Shown in pieces: positions 15,962-23,520 of a stretch of DNA of 44,658 bases; position 1 is the stretch's first letter, and each line of letters opens with the position of its first letter. The stretch is from contig DATFOC010000106.1 of the NCBI GenBank assembly GCA_035265935.1, positions 1-44,658 on the forward strand. The letters are read 5' to 3'. A program made the translations under genes and the position numbers. This stretch comes from JACDAN01 sp035265935. Lineage in GTDB: Bacteria > Actinomycetota > Thermoleophilia > Gaiellales > Gaiellaceae. Below the pieces are notes generated by a model that saw nothing but the letters and a program-made list of their open reading frames with translations, had not been told where the DNA came from and made no database searches.

Positions 15962-16796
15962 AAGGGTCTCGACGTACTCGATCGCCGCCTGCGACCTCGA
16001 GGCCGGACTCTGGGGCGTCGCGACGCAATCCAAGTTTCTCGGCGTCGGCTCGGTCGTCCCCTGGGCGGAGCCGCAGGCGGGAGCCGTGGCGACCCAGGCG
16101 TACGCGAATCCCCGCTACGGGCCGGACGGGCTCGCGCTTCTCCGGGACGGCGTGTCCGCGGAGGAGGCGGTCGAACGGCTGACCGCGGCCGACGAGGGTC
16201 GCGAGCACCGCCAGCTCGGCATCGTGGACGCGAAGGGCGGCAGCGCGACGTTTACCGGCAGCGAGTGCTACGACTGGGCCGGCGGCCGCACCGGGCCTGG
16301 CTACGCGGCCCAGGGCAACATCCTCGTCTCCGGCGCGACGGTCGACGCGATCGCCGAGAGCTTCGAATCCACGACCGGGAAGTCGCTCGAAGAGCGCCTC
16401 ATCGACGCGCTCGACGCCGGGCAGGCCGCGGGCGGGGACAGCCGAGGCCAACAATCGGCAGCCCTCCTCGTCGTTGAGAAGGATGGCGGCTACGCCGGCC
16501 TCTCCGACGTCGTCTTCGACCTCCGCGTGGACGACCACGAGCGCCCGCTGGAGGAGCTGCGGCGGCTGCACGGGCTCCACGTCGCGCTCTTCGGACAGAC
16601 GCCGAAAGACGAGTGGCTCCCGGTGGACGACGAGCTTGCGGCCGAGCTGGCCGGGAACCTGGCGCGGCTGGGGTACGCAGGCGAGCTCGCCGATGCGCTC
16701 TTCCGCTGGGCAGGCAACGAGAACCTCGAGGAGCGGGTCGACGGCGCCGAGGCGATCGACCCAGTCGTCCTCGAGGAGCTGAGGAAGCGGTCGTGA
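15954..16796 (+). CDS. DUF1028 family protein (Ntn-hydrolase-like) with C-terminal extension
   Basis: The product is 280 residues. The first 210 or so match DUF1028: STYSIAACDLEAGLWGVATQSKFLGVGSVVPWAEPQAGAV near the start, then QAYANPRYGPDGL and YAAQGNILVSG. DUF1028 proteins resemble Ntn-hydrolases in fold, but their substrate is not established. The last 70 residues, with PLEELRRLHGLHVALFG, look like the small helical or peptidoglycan-binding-like domain often found with DUF1028. The stop overlaps the following cupin gene by four bases. Confidence 0.8.
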   Translation: MARRVSTYSIAACDLEAGLWGVATQSKFLGVGSVVPWAEPQAGAVATQAYANPRYGPDGLALLRDGVSAEEAVERLTAADEGREHRQLGIVDAKGGSATFTGSECYDWAGGRTGPGYAAQGNILVSGATVDAIAESFESTTGKSLEERLIDALDAGQAAGGDSRGQQSAALLVVEKDGGYAGLSDVVFDLRVDDHERPLEELRRLHGLHVALFGQTPKDEWLPVDDELAAELAGNLARLGYAGELADALFRWAGNENLEERVDGAEAIDPVVLEELRKRS

Positions 16797-17455
16797 GCGA
16801 GAGATTCCAGGTCACGCATCTCGACGAGCTGCCCCCGCAGCGGGGCGCAGACGAGGCACGCTGGTTCCGTCTTCGTCGCGACCTCGATGTCAGGGCGTTC
16901 GGAGTGAACGCCTACGGCGCGGACGCTGGCAAGCGCGTGATCGAGGAGCACGACGAGCTCGGCACCGCGGCCGGCAAGCACGAGGAGCTCTACGTCGTCC
17001 TCCGCGGGTCGGCCCGGTTCGAGCTCGACGGCCGCGAACACATGGTCCCGGCGGGAAGCGTCGTCTTCGTCAGCGACAGGAAGGTTCGTCGCGGCGCGAT
17101 GGCCGAGGAGGACGGCACCATCGTCCTCGTGGCCGGTGGCACGCCGGGCAAGGCATACGAGGTGTCGGCGTGGGAGGCCGCCGGGGACGCCTACCCGCTC
17201 TGGGAGGACGGTCGCCACGAGGAGGCGCTGCAGATCCTACGCTCGGTGGCCGAGGAGTATCCGGAAGCCGGAATCGTGCTCTACAACACCGCCTGCCTCG
17301 AGGCCCTCCTCGGAGAGCCCGAACCGGCGCTCGAGCATCTGAGGCGATCGATCGAGCTCGAGGAGCGCTTCCGCGAGTTCGCGCGGACCGACGAGGACTT
17401 CGAGTCAATGCGCGATCGAGCCGAGTTCCGCGAGCTCGTCGAGGCGGGCGCATGA
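16793..17455 (+). CDS. Cupin-TPR protein, paralogue 1
   Basis: The product is 220 residues. Residues about 1-125 form a cupin-like barrel (EEHDE...HEELYVVLRGSARFELDG...VPAGSVVFV), with the His and Glu of the HEELYVV motif as candidate metal ligands. Residues about 130-215 are TPR-like helices (WEDGRHEEALQIL...GIVLYNTACLEALLGEPEPALEHLRRSI), ending in the FREFARTDEDF motif common at the end of such repeats. The GTG at 16793 overlaps the DUF1028 stop, and the stop overlaps the ATG of its tandem paralogue. Ligand and partners are unknown. Confidence 0.8.
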   Translation: MSERFQVTHLDELPPQRGADEARWFRLRRDLDVRAFGVNAYGADAGKRVIEEHDELGTAAGKHEELYVVLRGSARFELDGREHMVPAGSVVFVSDRKVRRGAMAEEDGTIVLVAGGTPGKAYEVSAWEAAGDAYPLWEDGRHEEALQILRSVAEEYPEAGIVLYNTACLEALLGEPEPALEHLRRSIELEERFREFARTDEDFESMRDRAEFRELVEAGA

Positions 17456-18105
17456 GCGACGGCTACGAGATCGCGAGCCTCGACGAGATCGAGATCCCCG
17501 GACTTGCGAACACGGCGCGGTGGGCGAGCATTCGGCGTCATTTCGGGATCGAGAGCTTCGGCGTCAACGCCTGGTCTGCGGACGCCGGCGGCGACGTCAT
17601 CGGCGAGCACGACGAGGTCAGCGGGGGCGCGGCCCAGCACGAAGAGCTCTATGTCGTGCTCTCGGGCAAGGCGACGTTCACGGTCGACGGCCAGACGGTC
17701 GACGGCCCGGCTGGAACCATCGTCTTCGTCCGCGACCCGACCGTGAAGCGAAAGGCCGTGGCCGCCGAGGCGGGGACGCGCATCCTCGCTGTTGGCGCGA
17801 AGCGGGGCGAGGCGTTCGTTCCTTCGACGTGGGAGCGGTCGGCGCCTTCCTTCCCGTTTTTCGCGTCGAAGGAATACGACAAAGCGGTCGAGGTGCTCGC
17901 CGCTGCACACGCCGACTATCCAGACGACGCGACCGTCCTGTACAACCTCGCCTGCGCGGAGAGCATGAGCGGCCGCACCGCCGAGGCGCTCGAGCACCTG
18001 CGCCGGTCGGCCGCGGGCGGCGAGCGCTTCCGCGAGCTCGCCCGAACCGACACGGACTTCGACCCGATCAGGGACGAGCCCGGCTTCGCCGAGATCGTCG
18101 GCTAG
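17452..18105 (+). CDS. Cupin-TPR protein, paralogue 2
   Basis: The product is 217 residues and is collinear with the preceding gene over its full length: HEELYVVLSGKATFTVDG...GPAGTIVFVRD in the cupin part, and VLYNLACAESMSGRTAEALEHLRRS with FRELARTDTDFDPIRD in the TPR part. This is a clear tandem duplication, already well diverged. The ATG at 17452 overlaps the stop of copy 1. Its TAG overlaps the TAG of the convergent low-complexity gene in the sequence CTAG (18102-18105). Confidence 0.8.
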   Translation: MSDGYEIASLDEIEIPGLANTARWASIRRHFGIESFGVNAWSADAGGDVIGEHDEVSGGAAQHEELYVVLSGKATFTVDGQTVDGPAGTIVFVRDPTVKRKAVAAEAGTRILAVGAKRGEAFVPSTWERSAPSFPFFASKEYDKAVEVLAAAHADYPDDATVLYNLACAESMSGRTAEALEHLRRSAAGGERFRELARTDTDFDPIRDEPGFAEIVG

Positions 18106-18479
18106 TCGCCGCCGCCGCCGCCGGAGCCGGAGCTCCCGCTGCCGGAGCTTCCCGAGCCCGAGCCGCTCGAGTCGTCGTCGCCGCCCCGGCCGCGCCCGCG
18201 GCCCCTGCCGCGTCCGTCCCCGTCGTCGTCCGTCGTCGTCGGCGTCGTGGGGGTTCGTGCGGTCGTGGTGCCGGTGGTGCGCGCCCTGGCGGCCCGCCGG
18301 CGCCGCCGCTGCGTCGTTTGCGCCGTCGTCTCGGTCGTCGTCGCGGCCGGAGCGAGGTTCTCGCGCGCGTCGAGGCTCGCCACCGGCAGCGCGACCGTGT
18401 CGCGGGCGATCACGTGAGCGGCCAACTCGAGCCCCGTCGCGAAGACGAGGCCCAGCAGCGCTACGACAGCGATTCTCAT
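18102..18479 (-). CDS. Low-complexity secreted or anchored protein 1
   Basis: The product is 125 residues. An N-terminal hydrophobic helix (RIAVVALLGLVFATGLELAA) serves as signal or anchor. It is followed by a Thr-rich stretch, an Arg run (QRRRRRAARAR), more Thr/Pro, an Asp/Gly/Arg stretch (GRGRGRGRGG), and a Ser/Gly tail (SGSGSGSSGSG). No folded domain is evident. It lies directly downstream of the sensor kinase and is built like the protein at 21156-21569. The ATG at 18479 is chosen because the hydrophobic helix starts there; no strong ribosome-binding site is seen. Confidence 0.6.
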   Translation of the reverse strand: MRIAVVALLGLVFATGLELAAHVIARDTVALPVASLDARENLAPAATTTETTAQTTQRRRRRAARARTTGTTTARTPTTPTTTDDDGDGRGRGRGRGRGGDDDSSGSGSGSSGSGSSGSGGGGGD

Positions 18480-18489
18480 GGAGACCAGG

Positions 18490-19910
18490 CTAGATGCGGC
18501 TGGGTAAAGCCTCGTCCAAGCTCCTGTTCGGGGTTTGCAAAGACGCCGGAGCGGCTGGGAAGCGGACCTCGGCTCGCGCGCCGCTCGACGCCCTGTTGGC
18601 GATGCGGGCTCTGCCTCCCCACCGTCGGGCGAGGGTCGCGACGATTGCCAGCCCCAGGCCCGTGCCGGGCGTCCCCTGCCCGCCGCTGCCACGTGCGAAC
18701 CGCTCGAACACCTGCTCCTCCTCGCCGGGCTTCAGACCCGGCCCTTCGTCCGAGACCGCAACGACGACGTCAGGGGCCTCTCGGCCGCACTCCAGGGTGA
18801 CCGTCCCACCTTCCGGCGAGTAGACGAGCGCGTTCTCGACCAGGTTGTCGAGGATGATCGCCAGGTCCTCGTCCGAGACCGCGGCGAGACCGGGGTCTCG
18901 ACAGTCCAGGTCGAGCCGGTGGCCGCCGAGCACCGCCCGTTCGTCCCAGCGTTCTCGCGCCCTTTCCAGCGCCTCGGCCGCGGAGATCGCCTGCCGGGCA
19001 GGAGGCCGGTCACCCTCCCGGGCGAGCGTCAAGAGCGCGGTCAGGAGCCGCGCGAGACGCTCGGCCTCGCGCTCGGCGGCGTCGAGCTCTTCCGCGAGGT
19101 CCGGTCCGGCCTTCAACGACGCGGCCTCCAGCCGAAGCCGAAGACCGGTGAGAGGCGTGCGCAGCTGGTGCGAGGCGTTCGCCACGAACTCCCGCTGGGC
19201 CACGACACCTGTTCCAGCCGCCCGGTCATGTCGTTGAAGGCGTGCGCGACCTCGCGATTCTCGGTCGAGCCCTCGGGTTCCGCGCGGGCGCCGAGGTCCC
19301 CGGCCTCCACGCGCCGTGCGGTCGCCGCAAGGCGCTGAAGCGGCCTGGCGAGGGTTCCGGCGAGAAACCAGGCGAACGCGAGCCCCAGCACGAGCGCAAT
19401 CAATCCGATTCCGATCAGCCCGAGGACGTCGCGGCGCACCCTCCTGTCGATCGCGTCGACGCTCTGCGTGACCCTGACCGCGCCGCCGATGTCGCCGTCG
19501 ACGACCACGGGAACCGCGGTGAAGAGCAGCGATTCGCCGAGGGTGTCGCTGAAGCGGCGTCCCTGGGCGATACGGCCGTCGAGCGCGGTCGCGATCTCCG
19601 GCCGGTCGCGGTAGTTGCCGGTCTGGTCTTCCGAGTCGGCGACGATCCGGCCCTGCCGTTCGACGACCAGCACGCGGCCGCCGGACTCATCCGCTGCGCG
19701 ATCCGCGATCCTGTTCAGGTCACGAGCGTCGCCGGAGCCCAGCTCCGCGGCCGCGCTCGCCGCCACCAGCTGTGCCTCGGCCGCCGCCTGCGCCTTCACC
19801 TCCGCGTCCACACGCCGCGACACATTGAGCACGAGCGGGACCTCCAGCGCGACGATCACGAGGATCAGCACGTAGGCGAAGGCCGCCAGAATACGCGTAC
19901 GAAGGCTCAC
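18490..19910 (-). pseudogene. Sensor histidine kinase, frameshifted between HAMP and HisKA
   Basis: The two halves together would give about 473 residues. The N-terminal half (19910 down to about 19206) has a transmembrane helix, an extracytoplasmic domain, a second helix and a HAMP domain (FNDMTGRLEQ). The C-terminal half (19203-18490) has the HisKA box EFVANASHQLRTPL, the N box DNLVENALVYSPEGG, and the DEGPGL and GTGLGLAIV ATP-binding motifs. Between 19206 and 19203 two bases remain where three are needed, that is, a one-base deletion. A GTG at 19203 could start the kinase half on its own, but without its sensor. The GTG start at 19910 overlaps the regulator stop by four bases. Sequencing error cannot be excluded. 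Confidence 0.8.
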
Positions 19911-20633
19911 AACTCATCGGCGCCGGCGAAGCGGAAGCCGACCCCGCGAACGGTGTGGATGTAGCGCGGGTCGGCGGAGTCGTCGCCCAGCTTCTTCCGG
20001 AGGCCGCTCACGTGGACGTCCAGCGTCTTGGTGGATCCGAACCAGTTCGTGTCCCACACCTCGTCGATCAGCCGCTCGCGGGTGACGACCGAGCCCGCGT
20101 TTTCCATCAGCAGGCGCAGGAGGTCGAACTCCTTGCGGCTCAGCTCGAGCTCGTCGCCCTGGAAGGTTGTGGATCGCCTATCCCGGTCGAGCCGCACCTC
20201 GCCGACCTCGACGGCACCCTCTGGCCGCTCCTCGCCGGCCTCCGCGACCCGCCGGAGGACGGCCCGGACGCGAGCCACGAGCTCCCGCGCGCTGAACGGC
20301 TTCACGACGTAGTCGTCGGCTCCGAGCTCCAGGCCGGCCACACGGTCGGCCTCCTCGCCGCGGGCGGTGAGCATGATGATCGGGACCTTCGACGAGCGGC
20401 GAAGCTCTCTCGCGACGTCGAAGCCGGACCCGTCCGGCAGCATCACGTCGAGGAGCACGAGGTCCGGCCGCGTGTCGGTCGCAGTCGCGAGCGCCGAGGC
20501 CGCGGTCCCGGCCACGGACGTCTCGAAGCCCTCGCGCGCGAGGGCCTCCGAGAGCGGCGGTGATCGATTCCTCGTCCTCGACGAGGAGGATCCGGCGCTT
20601 CCTTCCGATTTGCATCCTCTTTCGTATACCCAT
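19907..20633 (-). pseudogene. OmpR-type response regulator, frameshifted near the N-terminus
   Basis: This is a receiver domain plus winged-helix regulator, about 242 residues if repaired. The first frame (20633 to about 20550) reads RRILLVEDEESITAA. The second resumes with SEALAREGFETSVAG and continues through the phospho-acceptor LLDVMLPDG, IMLTARG, the conserved lysine of VVKPFS, and the DNA-binding part (LSRKEFDLLRLL, DVHVSGLRKKLG, YIHTVRGVGFRF). Loss of one TC from a CTCTCTC run around 20545-20550 would explain the change: two bases missing. ATG 20633 is preferred because AGGAG lies six bases upstream; ATG 20615 is the alternative. It is co-transcribed with the kinase. Confidence 0.8.
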
Positions 20634-20706
20634 CCTCGGCTCCTGACGCGTCGCTGGCGGAGCCCGGTTCGCCCGGGCGGGAGCCGCCGCCGGTCAGGGG
20701 CCGAGG
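20634..20706. repeat. Hairpin abutting the response-regulator start codon
   Basis: Arms CCTCGGCTCCTGAC (20634-20647) and GTCAGGGGCCGAGG (20693-20706) pair over 14 bp with one T:G position. A smaller inner stem is CCCGG/CCGGG. On the minus strand the 3' arm contains AGGAG, six bases before the ATG at 20633, so the ribosome-binding site is buried in the stem. It lies between the cupredoxin stop and the regulator gene. Function is inferred. Confidence 0.6.
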
Positions 20707-20765
20707 ACGTGCCGAGGCGGCCCCGGGGAGAGAGCCAAGGGCCGCCTCGACGCCGTGCCGCACTC

Positions 20766-21121
20766 TCAGCGGGCGATGAAGCTGCCCCGCATTCCTTCCT
20801 CTGCGTGGTCGCTGACGCCGCACCAGAACGAGTAGCGGACGCCCTTCTTGAGCCTTGCAGTCAGCGTCGCCGCGCGGCCGGGGATCAAGACGCTGGTCTT
20901 CCAGCGCTTCCCGCCGCCGCGGACCCAGAAGTCGTGGGCTTCGTCGCCGCGGTTGCGGACGACGAACTTCACGAGGCCGGCCCTCGGCTTCGTCGCGAGC
21001 GAGATCCGTCCGTCGACCTCACTCACCCGGACGGTCTGCGCGGCGCCGGCCCCGATCGTCGGGATTGCGAGCGCCGCGGCCGCACTGCTGCGGCGAACAG
21101 GATTCCTACTGTCTTCTTCAT
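20766..21121 (-). pseudogene. Secreted cupredoxin, frameshifted in the signal peptide
   Basis: The ATG at 21121 starts a signal peptide (MKKTVGILFAAAV). After about 21083 the frame must change by one missing base to read ALAIPTIGAGAAQTVRVSEVDG and the mature domain, which ends at 20766. The repaired product is about 118 residues. The mature domain is a plastocyanin-like fold with a complete type I copper site: His in EAHDFW, then Cys, His and Met in FWCGVSDHAEEGM. An internal GTG at 21026 could make a cytoplasmic fragment only. A copper electron carrier outside the cell membrane would be the expected role. Confidence 0.7.
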
Positions 21122-21155
21122 CTGGGCGATCTCTTTCGTGTGTCGGTTGGGTGGA

Positions 21156-21569
21156 CTAGTCGTCGTCGGAGCCGTGGCCCGACCCCGAGTTGTCGTCGTC
21201 TCCTCCGCGGTCGTCGTCGGGGCCGCGGGTCGAGCCCGAGCGGTCGTCGTCGCCGTGGCGATCTTCGCCCTGCCCCGAGCCGCGGTTCGGGCCCGAGCGG
21301 TCGTCGTCGTCACGGTCGTCGGTCGTGGTGCCGCCGGCGCAGCGAGGGTCGTTCGCGTGCTCGGCCTCGTCGCACGGACCGCTGATGTCCTCGCCGGTCG
21401 TGGTGCCGACGGTCGGCGTGGTCTGCGTCTCGGCCGTGGTCGTTTCGTTCGTCGTCGTGCCCGTCGTGGTGAAGCCACTGGACGCGTCGTCCGAGATGGC
21501 ACCACCCGCGAGCGCGCCGCCTGCGGCGAGCAGCACGAAGGCCGCCAGCCCGATGATCAGCTTGCTCAT
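21156..21569 (-). CDS. Low-complexity secreted or anchored protein 2
   Basis: The product is 137 residues. An N-terminal signal or anchor helix (KLIIGLAAFVLLAAGGALAGG) is followed by a Thr-rich segment, a short segment with two cysteines (GPCDEAEHANDPRCAGG), and an Asp/Arg/Gly/Ser tail with repeated DDDRSG-like units. No enzyme domain is seen. AAGGAGG lies five bases upstream of the ATG at 21569, so the start is well supported. It resembles the protein at 18102-18479, and together they flank the cupredoxin and two-component genes. Confidence 0.65.
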   Translation of the reverse strand: MSKLIIGLAAFVLLAAGGALAGGAISDDASSGFTTTGTTTNETTTAETQTTPTVGTTTGEDISGPCDEAEHANDPRCAGGTTTDDRDDDDRSGPNRGSGQGEDRHGDDDRSGSTRGPDDDRGGDDDNSGSGHGSDDD

Positions 21570-21570
21570 T

Positions 21571-21643
21571 GCTCCTCCTTTTGGCATGGCCACAGGGTCG
21601 CGAACGACCTCCCAAGAGCCGGCCAGGCCCGATCAAGAGGAGC
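21571..21643. repeat. Weaker hairpin over the ribosome-binding site of low-complexity protein 2
   Basis: GCTCCTC (21571-21577) pairs with GAGGAGC (21637-21643), and GGCATGGCC (21583-21591) pairs with GGCCAGGCC (21621-21629) with one mismatch. On the minus strand the 3' arm contains GGAGGAGC, part of the ribosome-binding site of the gene starting at 21569. The stem is less regular than in the other cases and could be chance. Confidence 0.35.
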
Positions 21644-21655
21644 GGAAAGCCTTGG

Positions 21656-22396
21656 TTAAAGGTTCGTATCGCCGGGGAGTCGGACGCCGCGCGCAATGCG
21701 ACGCAGCTCCGGGACCGGGTCCGCCTCGGGCCGTGCGACGAGCATGACCGCGCCGTAGCCTTCGCCCGCGAGCGCGTCCACGAGCAGCTGGAGCCCGAGG
21801 GCGAGCGCAAACGCCTTGTGCGCCTGATCCCCGCCGAAGGGAACGAGCTGGTCGGGCTCTGCGAGCCCCGCGATCACGTCTCCGTAGGTCACGGCGCCCA
21901 TCGACACGTCGGCGACGACGGGCTCGCCGTCCGAGCTGGGAATCGCGATCGAGAGCGGATTCGTGCCGGCGAGCGGCGGGCCCCCCGCCGGGTGGCCGAG
22001 CCGCGCCGGCGAGGTCGCGGTCAGGGCGGCGACGAGGCCGGCCTCGGCCAGGCGGCGCGTGTAATGGCCGAGCATCCCGGTCGGAAAGCAGTGGGAAGCG
22101 ACGACGATCCGCGCTCGCTCCGGCGGAGAGGCGATCTGGACGTCGCAGACCGCCGCTAGCGTCAGGTAGCCCACTGCGCCGTTTCCGTCCCACCGCTCGT
22201 AGCCCTCGTCCGCGACGAGCCGAGTCGGCTCGGCTTCGGGGTCCACGTCCTGCGTCGCCAGCCACTCGACCCGGGAGAAGCCGTGTCCCCGCTTACCGCG
22301 CCGTTCGGCCTCGAGGAAGTGCCCTGCGAGGACCGCCGAGCGACGCTCGTCGAACCCGAGCGCGCCAAGCCGCGGGACGACGTCCTCGGGCTGCAC
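21656..22396 (-). CDS. Compact Ldh_2-family NAD(P)-dependent oxidoreductase
   Basis: The product is 246 residues, resembling the malate/L-lactate dehydrogenase Ldh_2 family, whose members are usually 330-360 residues. Visible family features are ERRGKRGHGFSR near residue 31, GTNPLSIAIPS in the nucleotide-binding part, VADVSMGAVTYGDV, and VPFGGDQAHKAFALALGLQLL. The usual SNHFG-type motif is replaced by a degenerate HCFPTG...HYTRR, and several loops are missing. There is no frameshift inside it, so it looks like a genuine short variant. The start is a GTG at 22396. Substrate is unknown. Confidence 0.65.
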   Translation of the reverse strand: MQPEDVVPRLGALGFDERRSAVLAGHFLEAERRGKRGHGFSRVEWLATQDVDPEAEPTRLVADEGYERWDGNGAVGYLTLAAVCDVQIASPPERARIVVASHCFPTGMLGHYTRRLAEAGLVAALTATSPARLGHPAGGPPLAGTNPLSIAIPSSDGEPVVADVSMGAVTYGDVIAGLAEPDQLVPFGGDQAHKAFALALGLQLLVDALAGEGYGAVMLVARPEADPVPELRRIARGVRLPGDTNL

Positions 22397-22400
22397 GGTG

Positions 22401-23507
22401 CTAGCTCGAGGCGCCGACGACGGGGAGCGGCTTCACGATTCCGAGCCCCTCCTCGCGACTCGTGCCGGCGATCGCCTCTGCGAGCCGGAGGATCTCGACA
22501 GACGCCTCGGCCTCGGGCTCGGCCCAGACGAGCGGCTCGCCTAGGTCCGCGCTCTCGCGGAGGCGCGGGTCGAGCGGGATCTTCCCCAGCAGCGGCACGT
22601 CGAGCTCGGCGGCGAGGGCCTCACCCCCGCCCGAGCCGAAGATCTCCTCGCCGCTCCCGACGAGGGACGACATGTTCTCCACGGCACCGAGGAGGCGCAT
22701 GTTTGTCGTGCGAGCCATCTGCGCGGCCCGAACAGCTACCTGCTGCGCCGCCGGCTGGGGCGTCGTCACGACGACGACCTCTGCGCGCGGCAGCAGCTGG
22801 CCGAGCGAGATCGAGACGTCGCCGGTCCCGGGAGGCATGTCAACGAGCAGCGTGTCGAGCTCGCCCCAGTGGACGTCCGACAGGAACTGTTCGAGCGCCC
22901 GGTGCAGCATCGGCCCGCGCCACATCACCGGCTCGTTCTCGTCCAGGAAGAAGCCGATCGACATCAGCTTCAGCTCGTCGCGGACGGGCGGGACAATCAT
23001 GCGGTCGACCACGACCGGCCGCTGGTGGACGCCCAGCATGTGCGGGATCGAGTGCCCGTAGACATCGGCATCGAGCACGCCGACCTGCTGACCGAGCCGG
23101 TCGAACGCCGCAGCGAGGTTCGCCGTGAGCGTCGACTTGCCGACGCCGCCCTTGCCCGAGGCGACGGCGATCACGCGCGTCGAGCGGTCGAGCGAGATGC
23201 CCTTCGTGCGCTCGTTCACGCCGCCGCGGAGGCGCGTCGTCAGCGCCGCCTTCTCCTCCGGGCTCATGACGTCGAACTCGAGCGCGACCGTCTCGACCCC
23301 TGGCAGCGGCGAGAGCTCGCGCTGCACCTGCTCCTCGAAGCTGTGCCGGAGCGGGCAGCCGGGCACGGTCAGCGCGATCGTGACCACGAGGTGAGAGCCG
23401 CGAACATCGACATCGCGCACCATCCCGAGCTCGGTGACGGGCTTCTTCAGCTCGGGGTCGTAGACCTTTCCAAGCGCCTCCGTGATCTGCTCGGGCGTGG
23501 GCTGCAT
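22401..23507 (-). CDS. Mrp/ApbC-family iron-sulfur carrier ATPase
   Basis: The product is 368 residues. An N-terminal MIP18/DUF59 domain (ITEALGKVYDPELKKPVTELGMV) is joined to a P-loop ATPase with GKGGVGKSTLTANLAAAF, DADVYGHSIPHML and DMPPGTGDVSISL. Proteins of this family bind and transfer Fe-S clusters. The usual CX2C pair after ENMS is missing; the sequence reads ENMSSLVGSGEEIFGSGGG, a variant I believe is common in actinobacteria. The ATG at 23507 is preferred over upstream in-frame codons because the DUF59 domain begins there. It may serve complex I cluster assembly, but no direct evidence is in the sequence. Confidence 0.88.
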   Translation of the reverse strand: MQPTPEQITEALGKVYDPELKKPVTELGMVRDVDVRGSHLVVTIALTVPGCPLRHSFEEQVQRELSPLPGVETVALEFDVMSPEEKAALTTRLRGGVNERTKGISLDRSTRVIAVASGKGGVGKSTLTANLAAAFDRLGQQVGVLDADVYGHSIPHMLGVHQRPVVVDRMIVPPVRDELKLMSIGFFLDENEPVMWRGPMLHRALEQFLSDVHWGELDTLLVDMPPGTGDVSISLGQLLPRAEVVVVTTPQPAAQQVAVRAAQMARTTNMRLLGAVENMSSLVGSGEEIFGSGGGEALAAELDVPLLGKIPLDPRLRESADLGEPLVWAEPEAEASVEILRLAEAIAGTSREEGLGIVKPLPVVGASS

Positions 23508-23520
23508 TCCACCGAACAGC

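Noticed and set aside
19195..19215. Programmed ribosomal frameshift joining the two kinase halves
   Set aside because: No slippery heptamer or following structure is apparent at the junction; a simple deletion explains it.
21630..21660. CTTT direct repeats (AACCTTTAACCAAGGCTTTCC on the minus strand) as a response-regulator operator
   Set aside because: A similar but poorly matching stretch lies near 18510; two loose half-sites are not enough to call an operator.
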